A stretch of DNA of 44,891 bases from an uncultured Erythrobacteraceae bacterium (lineage in GTDB: Bacteria > Pseudomonadota > Alphaproteobacteria > Sphingomonadales > Sphingomonadaceae): assembly GCA_946482075.1 (NCBI GenBank), contig CAMLQG010000017.1, positions 1 through 44,891 on the forward strand, read 5' to 3'. How positions within the stretch are numbered: position 1 is the first letter of the stretch; every line of letters starts with the position of its first letter. Both the position numbers and the translations under genes were made by a program. Positions 34,146 to 42,118 of the stretch are shown piece by piece. The notes beneath the pieces were generated by a model. It saw only the letters and a list, made by a program, of their open reading frames with translations. It had not been told where the DNA came from and ran no database searches.

Positions 34146-34559
34146 CTACGCGCTCTCCCGGCCGAGCCGAACGTCTCGCAATCGGGAACCATGCACGACG
34201 CTCAGTTCCACGATATCGGCCTTGTCCTTTTGGAGATAGTCGCGCGCCTGATCCAGCGTGAAAATCATCGCACCGTCGATCGCGACTACGGAATCCCCCA
34301 CCGTCACGCCTTCCTGCGCGGCTTCACTCCCGGATCGTATGCTGGTGATGACCAGGCCTCCAGCAGTGGAAGGCGAGGGATTTTCAACTGTGATGCCGGG
34401 CAGCAGCGCGGCCGTCTTCGGCCGCATCATCTCCCGGTCCAGCCAGGCACGGCCATGGGGAGAGACAAGCAGCAAAGTGGCGACAACCGGCGCGAAAGGC
34501 AGGAACGCGGGCCAGGGAAGCCAACGCGCCCTGCGCTGTGATCTGCCGGTGTCGCCCAT
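34146..34559 (-). CDS. Small membrane-anchored PDZ-domain protein
   Basis: About 137 residues. A single N-terminal membrane segment (about residues 15-35, PWPAFLPFAPVVATLLLV) is followed by a PDZ domain of which GGLVITSIRSGSEAAQEGVTVGDSVVAIDG is the recognisable core. There is no protease domain, so it is probably a periplasm-facing adaptor or sensor rather than a DegP/DegS-type protease. The gene ends 1 nt before the response regulator, indicating one operon. ATG 34559 has a poorly spaced ribosome site, so the start is less certain. A strong hairpin lies just upstream. Confidence 0.8.
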   Translation of the reverse strand: MGDTGRSQRRARWLPWPAFLPFAPVVATLLLVSPHGRAWLDREMMRPKTAALLPGITVENPSPSTAGGLVITSIRSGSEAAQEGVTVGDSVVAIDGAMIFTLDQARDYLQKDKADIVELSVVHGSRLRDVRLGRESA

Positions 34560-34584
34560 CCTTTGTCCATCGGTTGATCTCGCT

Positions 34585-34609
34585 GCGGGAGCGCATGATG
34601 CGCTCCCGC
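34585..34609 (-). terminator. Strong hairpin between the small secreted-protein gene and the PDZ operon
   Basis: Perfect 11-bp arms GCGGGAGCGCA (34585-34595) and TGCGCTCCCGC (34599-34609) with a TGA loop. It lies 18 nt after the small gene and 26 nt before the PDZ start. There is no U-tract, so it may be a partial terminator or attenuator, or protect the 3' end of the upstream message. Confidence 0.65.
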
Positions 34610-34626
34610 CAGGAAAGGTGAGGTGA

Positions 34627-34806
34627 TCAGCCGGGCTGCTTGCTTGTGGAGGACTTCTTCGCAGCCACATGCCTGGCGGCGGGCTTGACCACATGTTTCG
34701 GCTTGGCGGTCTGCGTCTTGGCGGCGGGGGCCGGGGTAGCGGCATTGGCGACGCCGGCGCCGCCCAGCGTCAGCGCGGCAAGGATCGCGATCGTCTTCTT
34801 GTTCAT
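34627..34806 (-). CDS. Small secreted Ala/Lys/His-rich protein
   Basis: A 59-residue protein. The N-terminus MNKKTIAILAALTLGGAG is a clear signal peptide cut near ANA-ATP (about residue 22). The mature part of about 37 residues is rich in Ala, Lys, Pro and His, with Lys-His-Val-Val-Lys and Arg-His-Val-Ala-Ala-Lys-Lys segments. AAGGA lies 8 nt before the ATG. Composition resembles acid-shock (Asr-like) periplasmic proteins, but similarity is by composition only. It precedes the PDZ, response-regulator and kinase genes on the same strand, separated by a strong hairpin, so it may be an output or input of that signalling system. The function is unknown. Confidence 0.75.
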   Translation of the reverse strand: MNKKTIAILAALTLGGAGVANAATPAPAAKTQTAKPKHVVKPAARHVAAKKSSTSKQPG

Positions 34807-34980
34807 GGTAGGCTTCCTTCGGTTTCGCGGCGATGGTGGCGGGCCGGAACTGACCCCGCATCGCCGGTGCCGAAAATTGTCCCGAACTGTCGTCGGAGCA
34901 ACTTAACCTTTGGTCATGTGCCGGTAAGGATGCGGCACGCGCGCTGCTTTCGGGGGCCATCATGAATTGGAACAAATCGC

Positions 34981-35004
34981 CACCTTGCCATGCAGCAGGG
35001 TGGA
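34981..35004 (-). terminator. Weak hairpin downstream of the ferredoxin gene
   Basis: A 9-bp stem with one G-U type pair (arms CCACCTTGC and GCAGGGTGG) and a CATGCA loop. On the minus strand it is followed by a mixed, only mildly T-rich stretch. It could end the P450-ferredoxin transcript about 100 nt after the stop. The rest of 34807-35101 shows no gene. Confidence 0.3.
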
Positions 35005-35101
35005 GCAGCACGACTTCGCCAGACCGACGGGAAATCGCCATGCAGTGATCTATGCTGCGCTCGCATCCTGATCGGGACGGTTCGCATGGAAGGAGGATCG
35101 C

Positions 35102-35425
35102 CTAGAACTGCGCCGCGGGCATTCTCAAGACGATACCATCCAGCTCGGCCGTGAGAGTGATCTGGCAGGCCAGCCTGCTGTTGGGCTGCATGCCTTCGGC
35201 CAGTTCCAGCAAGGGCACTTCCCTTTCCGGATCGGCGCGGCCCGTGCGATCCAGCCAGTCGGGATCCACGAAGACATGGCAAGTCGCGCAGGCCGCCTGC
35301 CCGCCGCAATCTCCGTCGATCCCCGGAACGCCGTTGTTCAGCGCGGCTTCCATCGCGGACATGCCGTCCGGCGCATCGATGGGATATCGCGTCCCGTCCG
35401 CCCCGATATAGGTGACTCTGGTCAT
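35102..35425 (-). CDS. [2Fe-2S] ferredoxin (adrenodoxin/putidaredoxin type)
   Basis: A 107-residue ferredoxin. Cluster ligands are Cys40, Cys46, Cys49 and Cys87, the CX5CX2C...C spacing of vertebrate-type P450 ferredoxins. The final RMPAAQF matches the usual C-terminus of this family. ATG 35425 lies 26 nt after the P450 stop, with a GGGAGG-rich stretch upstream. It probably passes electrons to the P450 encoded just upstream, and perhaps also to the P450 at 4197-5498. No ferredoxin reductase is in the window. Confidence 0.95.
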   Translation of the reverse strand: MTRVTYIGADGTRYPIDAPDGMSAMEAALNNGVPGIDGDCGGQAACATCHVFVDPDWLDRTGRADPEREVPLLELAEGMQPNSRLACQITLTAELDGIVLRMPAAQF

Positions 35426-35451
35426 TCGCGGCTTTCTCCCTCCCCCGATGA

Positions 35452-36705
35452 TCAGGCGTGGATGCGGACCGGCAGATAATCGATGCCGCGCAGGATGTTC
35501 GACTTGGCGTAAAGCGCCGGCCCCGTCACTTCGATGCGCGACCAGCCCCGTGCGATGATCTCTTCCCACAACACGCGCAGCTGCATCTCGGCGAGGCGAT
35601 TGCCCAGGCAGCGATGGATGCCGAAGCCGAAAGACAGATGCTGGCGCGGTCGGGGGCGGTCGATGATGAAGTTTTCGGGATCATCGATCGCGGTCTCGTC
35701 GCGATTGCCCGAGATGTACCACATCGCCACCTTGTCGCCCTTGCGGATGGTCTTGCCGCCGATCTCGTAATCCTGCGCCGCCCGCCGCCCCTGATACAGC
35801 ACGGGCGTGTGCCAGCGGATGATTTCCGGAACAGCGCTGTCGACCAGCGCCGGATTGGCCATCAACTTGGCCCATTGATCGGGAAATCTGTCGAAAGCGA
35901 TGATGCTCGCCGACATCGAATTGCGGGTGGTGTCGTTCCCGCCCACGATCAGCAGGCCGATATTGCCGACATATTCATCCATGCTCATGCCCAGCGCGGC
36001 GGGCGAATGGGCCAGCATGGAAACGAGGTCGGGCGTTTCCGGCTGCCGCCGGCGCTCCTCGCGCAGGAGGATGAACGCCTGCGCCATTTCCTTCAGCTCG
36101 GCGTCACGCTGTTCCCAGCTCTCGACGATGCCATCACCCGGCTCGCCCGAGACCATGTCGGACCACCGCTTCAGCCTGGCCATGTCATCGGTCGGGAAAT
36201 CGAGCAGCGTGGACAGCATCAGCAACGTGAGCTTGATGGCAACCCGATCGACCCAGTCGAATTCCTGGCCGATCGGCAGTTCCTGCAGGACGTCTCTCGT
36301 GCGCTGGCGGATGACGCTTTCCAGGCGGGCGAGATTGGTAGGCGCTACGGCAGGGGAGACGATCTTGCGCTGTTGGTCATGCCTGGGCGGGTCGGACGAG
36401 ATGAACGAGGTGATCGGCGTCGCATCGTCCGTGGCACCGCGCAGCAGCGTCTCGTCGATCGTCGTCGCATTGTCGGACGAGAACGCCTTGTAGTTGGAAT
36501 CGATCTCGAGAATGTCCTGATAGCGCGTGATCGACCAGAAGGGACCCGCATGGCTTTCCGCCACGTAATGCACCGGATCCTCCTCTCGCAGACGCTTGAA
36601 AAGCCGCCAGTGCCGGTTCGTATGGTACAGCATCGGATCGCTGGGGTCCAATGTGTCGAGCGGGACATCGTAAGGGTCGAACTCTCCGGGCGCCTGCGTG
36701 GCCAT
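35452..36705 (-). CDS. Cytochrome P450 2 (CYP108/CYP125-like group)
   Basis: A 417-residue soluble P450. The heme loop FGFGIHRCLG places the Cys thiolate at 366. The I-helix segment is VGGNDTTRN and the ExxR motif is in PEIIRWHTP. The GIHRCLGNRLAEMQLRVLWEEI stretch is typical of the CYP108/CYP124/CYP125/CYP142 neighbourhood, whose members hydroxylate terpenoids and steroid side chains; the exact family cannot be fixed by eye. ATG 36705 has GGGAG 6 nt upstream. It is followed at 26 nt by its ferredoxin and preceded at 124 nt by receptor 3. Confidence 0.95.
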   Translation of the reverse strand: MATQAPGEFDPYDVPLDTLDPSDPMLYHTNRHWRLFKRLREEDPVHYVAESHAGPFWSITRYQDILEIDSNYKAFSSDNATTIDETLLRGATDDATPITSFISSDPPRHDQQRKIVSPAVAPTNLARLESVIRQRTRDVLQELPIGQEFDWVDRVAIKLTLLMLSTLLDFPTDDMARLKRWSDMVSGEPGDGIVESWEQRDAELKEMAQAFILLREERRRQPETPDLVSMLAHSPAALGMSMDEYVGNIGLLIVGGNDTTRNSMSASIIAFDRFPDQWAKLMANPALVDSAVPEIIRWHTPVLYQGRRAAQDYEIGGKTIRKGDKVAMWYISGNRDETAIDDPENFIIDRPRPRQHLSFGFGIHRCLGNRLAEMQLRVLWEEIIARGWSRIEVTGPALYAKSNILRGIDYLPVRIHA

Positions 36706-36829
36706 CACCATCTCCCGCTGCTCAGCTCTCTTTGGTCGGCATTCTATCACGGAAAGGCCGGTGCCTCTCCAATCGATTGTCGTCGGCGATCTTCCAGGCC
36801 GGACGATCGCACCCGCTTGCCCTCTTCGG

Positions 36830-39175
36830 TCAGCGGAAACGATAGCTTAGCGAGACACCATAGGTTGCCGGCATCCCCGGGTAACGCGCCGTGGTGTCCA
36901 GCGTGCGGACCACATTGGTCCAGTAGAACTCGTTGGCGATGTTCTTCCCATAGACGCTGGCGCGCCAGCTACCGTCGGTACTCTGGATGCCGGCGCGCAG
37001 GTCGATCAGCGTGACGGCAGGCAAGCGCGTCACCGGATCGCGGCCGAGCGATGCGTTGGACCTGCTGCTGTGCGCGATGCTCGCGCCCAGGAAAATCTCC
37101 GCGCTGGACGAGATGGCGAATTCATAATCCGCTGAACCGGAGAATTGCCATTTGGGCGTGAACGGGAATTTCGAGCCCGTGAAATCCTCCTGCACCCCGA
37201 CGGCATTGAGCGCCACGAACTCACCGACCTTGGAATCGACATAGGTGCCGGAGCCGACGATCGTGAAACCCGGCGCGGGCGTGATCCGGATCGTGCCTTC
37301 GATTCCGAAGACTTCGGATTTCGGTACGTTCTGCAAGGCATCAAGCGGGCCGAAGATATCGTCGGCCAGCTTCGAACGGAGCTGTTTGTTCTTGTAGTCG
37401 TAATAGAACACCGCGGATTCGAGCGAGAGCTTGCGATCGAACATGCTCAGCTTCACGCCGAGTTCGTAATCGACCACCGATTCCTGCACCACCGGGAAGA
37501 ACTGGGTGGATGCCCCGCCGACGACGGTCGGATAGCTGCCCGCCTTGTAGCCCTTCGCGACGTTCGCGTAGATCAGGGCATGCTCGGTCGGCTTGAAGTC
37601 GATGCCGACCCGCCAGGACAGATTGTCTTCCGACAGCGTATCCTCGAATGCACCGGGAAGGCCGAAGTTCGGATTTCCGGGCCGCGTCTCGATCGTCAGG
37701 CAGCCATCGTCGGGAATAGTGACGGGATGGCCGACGATCGATTCCGACAGACCCCTGTAGAAATCGACGACGCCTTGGCCCCGCTGGCCCGGGCCGGCGA
37801 TGTTGCAGCCCGAATAGCTGCGTTTGCTGTCGGTGTAGCGGGCACCGGCCTTAACGGTGAATTGGGACGAAACGTCGAATTCGAGATTGCCGAACAGGGC
37901 GACGTTGCGCATGTGCTGCGTGTCCTTGCCGCCCGAGATGCCGAAGCCGAACAGTTGCGCGATGGTCGTCTGACCATAGTCGATATATTGGAACGAACGG
38001 CTGTTCGCCTTGCTGTAGTTTCCGCCGAAAATATAGCGCAGCCGGTTGTTGCCGCCATTGGCGATCCGGATCTCCTGGAAGAACTCGTCGACATAGGCGC
38101 GCAGCGGCGTGACCGAGTTCTGCAACAGGTTGACCCCGCTGGTCGAGAGCGTGTCGTTGCGCTTGAATTTGCCATAGGCGCTGATCGAGGTGACAGTCAT
38201 ATCCTCGCCCACATCCCAGTCACCGCGCAGCGCGATCTGGTAGAACTTCTGGTCCTGTCGGGGCCTTGCGGTTTCCGGCCAATCGGCGGCACGGGCGCTG
38301 TCCGGCGCGAAAGGCAGGTTGTCGAGCAGCGGGAAGGGAATGTCGAACTGCTTGTTGATTGCGGAATATTGCGGGACCAGGGGGTCCGACTTGTTGATGA
38401 AGCCGTTGACGCTGAGTTCGAAGCGGAGGTTCGAAGCAGGATCCCAATCGAGCAGGAAACGCCCGACGAACTCGTTCTTCTCGCCGATCTCGTCATCACG
38501 GGTGAAGGAATGCTGCCAGTCATCCATCGCGCGATACTTGACCGCGACCCGCGCTTTCAGCCCATCGGCGAGCGGCCCGCCGACATAGCCCGTCGCGGTG
38601 ATCTCGTTGAACCGGCCATAGCCCAGCTCGACGCCGGCATCGAGCGTGTCCTTGGGCTTGCGTGCAATATAATTGATGGCGCCGCCGGTGGAATTCTGCC
38701 CGAAGAGGATACCTTGCGGCCCTTTCAGCACTTCGACTCGTTCCACGTCGAAGGCCGCGAAACTCGTCATCGCCGGAAAGGAGAGCGGGACCTGGTCCGT
38801 ATACACCGTGACCGCCGGGTAAGCCGCGATCGATGTCTCGTAGAAGCCGATGCCGCGCAGGGTATAGACGGGCGTGCCGGTGGCGCTGTCCGAATAGGTC
38901 AGGCCCGGCACGACCTTGGGCAGGTCGCTGACGCTGGCGATCCCCCGCCGTTCGAGATCGTCGCCCGAGAACGCCGCGATCGCAAGACCGACACGGTCGA
39001 TCGCCTCTGCTCTCTTCTGCGCGGTGACGATGATGATGTTGGAATCGAGCGGCGCATCGTCGGCGGCAGGAGGCGCCCTGTCGGCGGACTGCGCATATGC
39101 CGGTGCCGAGACCAAGGCCGTGGCCAGAGACATTACCGAGACCTGGATTACCCCCTTGGTGCGCAGGCAAATCAT
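36830..39175 (-). CDS. TonB-dependent outer-membrane receptor 3
   Basis: A 781-residue receptor. The signal peptide is cut near AYAQ, and a TonB-box-like NIIIVTAQKR follows. The plug has VTVYTDQVPL and VERVEVLKGPQGILFGQNSTGGAINYIARKP, and the barrel ends in YGVSLSYRFR. It carries no signalling extension. ATG 39175 has GGGAGAG just upstream; in-frame ATGs at 39202 and 39265 are less likely. It precedes the P450-ferredoxin pair on the same strand and lies downstream of a TetR gene, consistent with import of the P450 substrate. An operator-like ATTCTAAT box sits about 100 nt upstream. Confidence 0.95.
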   Translation of the reverse strand: MICLRTKGVIQVSVMSLATALVSAPAYAQSADRAPPAADDAPLDSNIIIVTAQKRAEAIDRVGLAIAAFSGDDLERRGIASVSDLPKVVPGLTYSDSATGTPVYTLRGIGFYETSIAAYPAVTVYTDQVPLSFPAMTSFAAFDVERVEVLKGPQGILFGQNSTGGAINYIARKPKDTLDAGVELGYGRFNEITATGYVGGPLADGLKARVAVKYRAMDDWQHSFTRDDEIGEKNEFVGRFLLDWDPASNLRFELSVNGFINKSDPLVPQYSAINKQFDIPFPLLDNLPFAPDSARAADWPETARPRQDQKFYQIALRGDWDVGEDMTVTSISAYGKFKRNDTLSTSGVNLLQNSVTPLRAYVDEFFQEIRIANGGNNRLRYIFGGNYSKANSRSFQYIDYGQTTIAQLFGFGISGGKDTQHMRNVALFGNLEFDVSSQFTVKAGARYTDSKRSYSGCNIAGPGQRGQGVVDFYRGLSESIVGHPVTIPDDGCLTIETRPGNPNFGLPGAFEDTLSEDNLSWRVGIDFKPTEHALIYANVAKGYKAGSYPTVVGGASTQFFPVVQESVVDYELGVKLSMFDRKLSLESAVFYYDYKNKQLRSKLADDIFGPLDALQNVPKSEVFGIEGTIRITPAPGFTIVGSGTYVDSKVGEFVALNAVGVQEDFTGSKFPFTPKWQFSGSADYEFAISSSAEIFLGASIAHSSRSNASLGRDPVTRLPAVTLIDLRAGIQSTDGSWRASVYGKNIANEFYWTNVVRTLDTTARYPGMPATYGVSLSYRFR

Positions 39176-39265
39176 TTCTCTCTCCCGATTTTCAAGCGCC
39201 ATCCGGCGCCGCGAGCTTATGCTGCTCGTGGTCGGTCCACGGTCACGCGCCGTATTACCTAACAA

Positions 39266-39281
39266 GAATTAGGATTAGAAT
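39266..39281 (-). promoter_or_regulatory. Candidate TetR operator upstream of receptor 3
   Basis: On the minus strand it reads ATTCTAATCCTAATTC, with two CTAAT motifs in tandem. The first 8 bases, ATTCTAAT, recur exactly at 41054-41061 in the divergent promoter on the other side of the TetR gene. It lies about 95 nt before receptor 3. Confidence 0.4.
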
Positions 39282-39401
39282 ATCTCTGCGTTACGCGTCA
39301 AGTGGGTTTTGCAGAACGCCGCCGAAGAAGCATTCAAGACATGTAATGCATACGGAAACCGGGATTGGGCGGCCCGGATCGCGATGATCGCTAGCCTTGC
39401 T

Positions 39402-40109
39402 TCAGGCGATCTTGGCCCCGTCGAACACGATCGAGATGATTTCGTCGGACATTTCGCGCGGCGTCAGGTGGTTATCGGGTTCCTGCCAGTTCAGGCCCCA
39501 TTGGAACCAATCCATGCCCCAGATCGTCCCGCCGACGATCAGCATCCGAAAAATGGCGGGATTGACGTCCGGACGGATCTCGCCCGCTCCGATCGCGCCC
39601 TGCACCAGCTCTTCCCACAATTCGGCATAGCGATGGGCCTTGTGCAGATGTCGTTCGCGAATGTCGGCCGGAACCTGATCGATCAACTTCCAATAGGCGA
39701 CGATGAAGTCGTCCTTCAGCATCATCTGCGAAAAGTGGCAGGTCAGCGCCTCGCGCAGTCTCTCGCGATAGGGCGTGCCTTCGGGCAGGTCGATGCTTGC
39801 CCGCACGAGTTCGGTGACACCGGTAGTCCCGTAGGTCAGCACTTCGTCGGCAATCGCGTTCTTGGAATCGAAATGATAGTAGAGGCTGCCGGCGAAAGTG
39901 CCGGCTTCCCGGCCGATATCCGCCAGGGATGCTTCGAAATAACCCTTTTCCTTGAATATCTTCGCGGCGGCCACCAAGATCGCCTTACGTTTTTCCTGCG
40001 TCTTCTGCGATCTGCGCGAAACGGTCTTGCGCGGCTCTTCCTGGGCTGCGCGCGCGCTCCGCGCCGGCTTGTCGCTGGCCTTCAGCGTCGCTTGCTTGCC
40101 CTTGGTCAT
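39402..40109 (-). CDS. TetR-family transcriptional regulator 2
   Basis: A 235-residue TetR regulator. A basic N-terminal tail of about 40 residues precedes the HTH domain (RKAILVAAAKIFKEKGYFEASLADIGREAGTFAGSLYYHFDSKNAI, about 41-86). The helical C-terminal domain has a Trp-rich segment (GGTIWGMDWFQWGLNW) that may line a hydrophobic ligand pocket. The style is close to fatty-acid and steroid catabolic repressors such as KstR2. It lies between the receptor 3/P450 unit and the SDR/BVMO 3 unit, and both promoters share an ATTCTAAT box. Confidence 0.92.
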   Translation of the reverse strand: MTKGKQATLKASDKPARSARAAQEEPRKTVSRRSQKTQEKRKAILVAAAKIFKEKGYFEASLADIGREAGTFAGSLYYHFDSKNAIADEVLTYGTTGVTELVRASIDLPEGTPYRERLREALTCHFSQMMLKDDFIVAYWKLIDQVPADIRERHLHKAHRYAELWEELVQGAIGAGEIRPDVNPAIFRMLIVGGTIWGMDWFQWGLNWQEPDNHLTPREMSDEIISIVFDGAKIA

Positions 40110-40222
40110 TCAAGATGTCTTCCCTGTATCTGGGCAACCGACACCCCGATTGCCCGCCGCAGGCTACAGATTTAGCCTGCCAAGCTCAATCTGGTGTGCC
40201 GCCTTATCAACGAGCGGCCTGT

Positions 40223-40969
40223 TCAGGCCATATAGAGACCGCCATTCACATGGACGATCTCGCCATTGATGAAGGAAGCCCAGTCGGAGCACAGGAAGGC
40301 GATCGTGGTCGCGACTTCTTCGGGTTGGCCGATCCGCTTGAGCACCGTCTGGTCGACGATTTTCGCATGCGCTTCCGCAAGATTGGCGCGTGAAAGGCGG
40401 CTTTCGATATAGCCAGGGGAGATCGCATTGACCCGGATGCGCGGCGCGAGGTCGCGCGCCATTGCACGGGTCAGCGAAAGGACGCCCCCCTTGGACGCGG
40501 CGTAATCCGCATGACCGAAGCTTCCGGCATGCGCCGCCATCGACGCGATGTGCACGATCGACCCGCCATCCGGCATGACCGCCGCGCATTCGCGCGAACA
40601 CAGGAACGCCCCGTCCAGATTGATCCCCAGCGTCCGGCGCCACTGGTCGAGAGGAAGACCGAGCAGCGAGCCGCTCGGATAGATGCCCGCGCCTGTCACG
40701 AGATGGTCGATCCGCCCGAAACGCCCGACCGCTGCCGCCACGGCTGCGACCGTCTCCGGCTCCGAACTGACATCATGCCGCGCGGTCATCACCCGGCCGC
40801 GCTCGATCTCCAGGCGGTCCGCAAACTCCTCGAGCGCCACATCGTCCACGTCCGTCAGGACGAGCGTAGCGCCCAAGCCCGCGAAAACGGACGCGGCGGC
40901 GCGCGGGATGGCCCCGTTCGCACCCGAGATGAACACTACGCGATCATCGAAAGTCATCGGCTGCGGCAC
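40223..40969 (-). CDS. SDR-family oxidoreductase 2 with altered glycine motif
   Basis: A 248-residue SDR. The catalytic residues Ser143, Tyr156 and Lys160 are present, and the fold ends normally in HVNGGLYMA. The cofactor motif, usually TGxxxGxG, reads SGANGAIP at 15-22, so the second and third glycines are Ala20 and Pro22. Asp40 after the second strand favours NAD. NAD(H) binding may therefore be altered. The gene is divergent from the hydrolase-BVMO 3 run and lies upstream of tetR on the same strand. Alcohol oxidation that supplies a ketone to BVMO 3 is a plausible role. Confidence 0.9.
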   Translation of the reverse strand: MPQPMTFDDRVVFISGANGAIPRAAASVFAGLGATLVLTDVDDVALEEFADRLEIERGRVMTARHDVSSEPETVAAVAAAVGRFGRIDHLVTGAGIYPSGSLLGLPLDQWRRTLGINLDGAFLCSRECAAVMPDGGSIVHIASMAAHAGSFGHADYAASKGGVLSLTRAMARDLAPRIRVNAISPGYIESRLSRANLAEAHAKIVDQTVLKRIGQPEEVATTIAFLCSDWASFINGEIVHVNGGLYMA

Positions 40970-41052
40970 GCTTTTTCATCCTCTCACCATCCCCGAGGGG
41001 TTATCGTTCGGCGCCGCTCAGTTCCCGCTTGACGAAAGCGACATCCCTTCAT

Positions 41053-41070
41053 AATTCTAATTAGTATTAG
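41053..41070. promoter_or_regulatory. Candidate TetR operator in the SDR 2/hydrolase divergent promoter
   Basis: The segment contains CTAAT-TAGT-ATTAG, a 5-4-5 inverted repeat at 41057-41070, preceded by ATT to give ATTCTAAT at 41054-41061. The same 8-mer is found upstream of receptor 3 at 39274-39281 (minus strand). AT-richness makes chance similarity possible. Confidence 0.45.
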
Positions 41071-41131
41071 TTTTGAGAGTGTCAATCCGGACATGCCGAA
41101 TGCAGCCGGACAAGCACAGGGGAGCGAGAGG

Positions 41132-42118
41132 ATGGACATCGAGAGTCGGCATCTGGTTGACCCGGAACTCGGGCCGATCGTCGACAAGCTTCCGGATCGC
41201 CGCTTCAATCCCGAAACGTTGGAACGAGTCCGCCAGGAAATCGAAAGCTTCTACGGCGTTGCGGCCGACGATCCAGCCATCCATGCCGAACGGATCACGA
41301 TCACCTCCACATCCGACACCCCACCTTTCGAAGCAATGCTCTATCGCCCGACGCAGACGGCGGCCGAGCCCCGCGCGGCGCTGCTCTTCTTCCACAGCGG
41401 CGGTTTCGTCTGCGGATCGGCAGTGATGATGGACAAGATCCATCGCCGGCTGGCTTTGGCGCTCGACGCCATCGTCCTGTCTCCGGAATATCGCCTGGCG
41501 CCCGAACATCCCCACCCCGCCTCCTTGCTGGACTGTTATGCCACGCTTGAATGGGCCTCCGCTCAGTCCCGGTCCCTCGGCCTCGATCCGGCGCGGATCG
41601 CGCTGTGCGGAAGCAGCGCGGGATCGGGACTGGCAGCGGCGGTTGCCTTGAAAGCCCGTGACGAAAGCGGCCCGCCGATCGCTTTCCAGTATCTCGTCAA
41701 CCCGATGCTGGACGACCGCACCTGCGCGCCGTCGCATCCGCATCCCCATGCGGGGCAGTTCGTCCTCACGCCCGAGGACAATCACTTCTTCTGGCATTCC
41801 TTTCTCGGCCAGGCGCCGGGGAGCGACGGCGTGTCCGAATATGCCGCTCCTTCCCGGGCGGCCGACCTCGCCGGCCTCCCGCCCGCCTTTCTCTCGGTCG
41901 GCGCGCTCGACCTCTTCGTCGAAGAGACGATCGAATATGCCCGCAGGCTGATCCGCGCGGGCGTGCCTACCGAATTGCACGTCTATCCCGGCGGCTTTCA
42001 CGGTTCGGCCGCGCTGGCCCCGGATGCCGCCATATCCCGGGCGGCCGATCGCTCCGGCCTCGAAGCGCTGCAACGCGCGCTCACCGCACCTGCCGCTCTC
42101 CAGGAGCCCAGTCGATGA
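41132..42118 (+). CDS. Alpha/beta hydrolase, hormone-sensitive-lipase (family IV) type
   Basis: A 328-residue esterase-like protein. The oxyanion motif of the family, HGGG, reads HSGG at 88-91. The nucleophile elbow GSSAG has Ser162, an acidic residue lies in GALDLF and the His is in GGFHGS. The YRLAPEHPHPA segment is typical of the family. ATG 41132 has GGGGAG 7 nt upstream. Its stop overlaps the start of BVMO 3 by 4 nt (ATGA), so the esterase and BVMO are translationally coupled, a common arrangement where the esterase hydrolyses the BVMO product. There is no signal peptide. Confidence 0.93.
   Translation: MDIESRHLVDPELGPIVDKLPDRRFNPETLERVRQEIESFYGVAADDPAIHAERITITSTSDTPPFEAMLYRPTQTAAEPRAALLFFHSGGFVCGSAVMMDKIHRRLALALDAIVLSPEYRLAPEHPHPASLLDCYATLEWASAQSRSLGLDPARIALCGSSAGSGLAAAVALKARDESGPPIAFQYLVNPMLDDRTCAPSHPHPHAGQFVLTPEDNHFFWHSFLGQAPGSDGVSEYAAPSRAADLAGLPPAFLSVGALDLFVEETIEYARRLIRAGVPTELHVYPGGFHGSAALAPDAAISRAADRSGLEALQRALTAPAALQEPSR

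Noticed and set aside
37145..39262. Plus-strand open frame of 705 codons opposite receptor 3
   Set aside because: The minus strand holds a complete TonB receptor with plug and barrel motifs; the opposite frame has biased composition and no motif.
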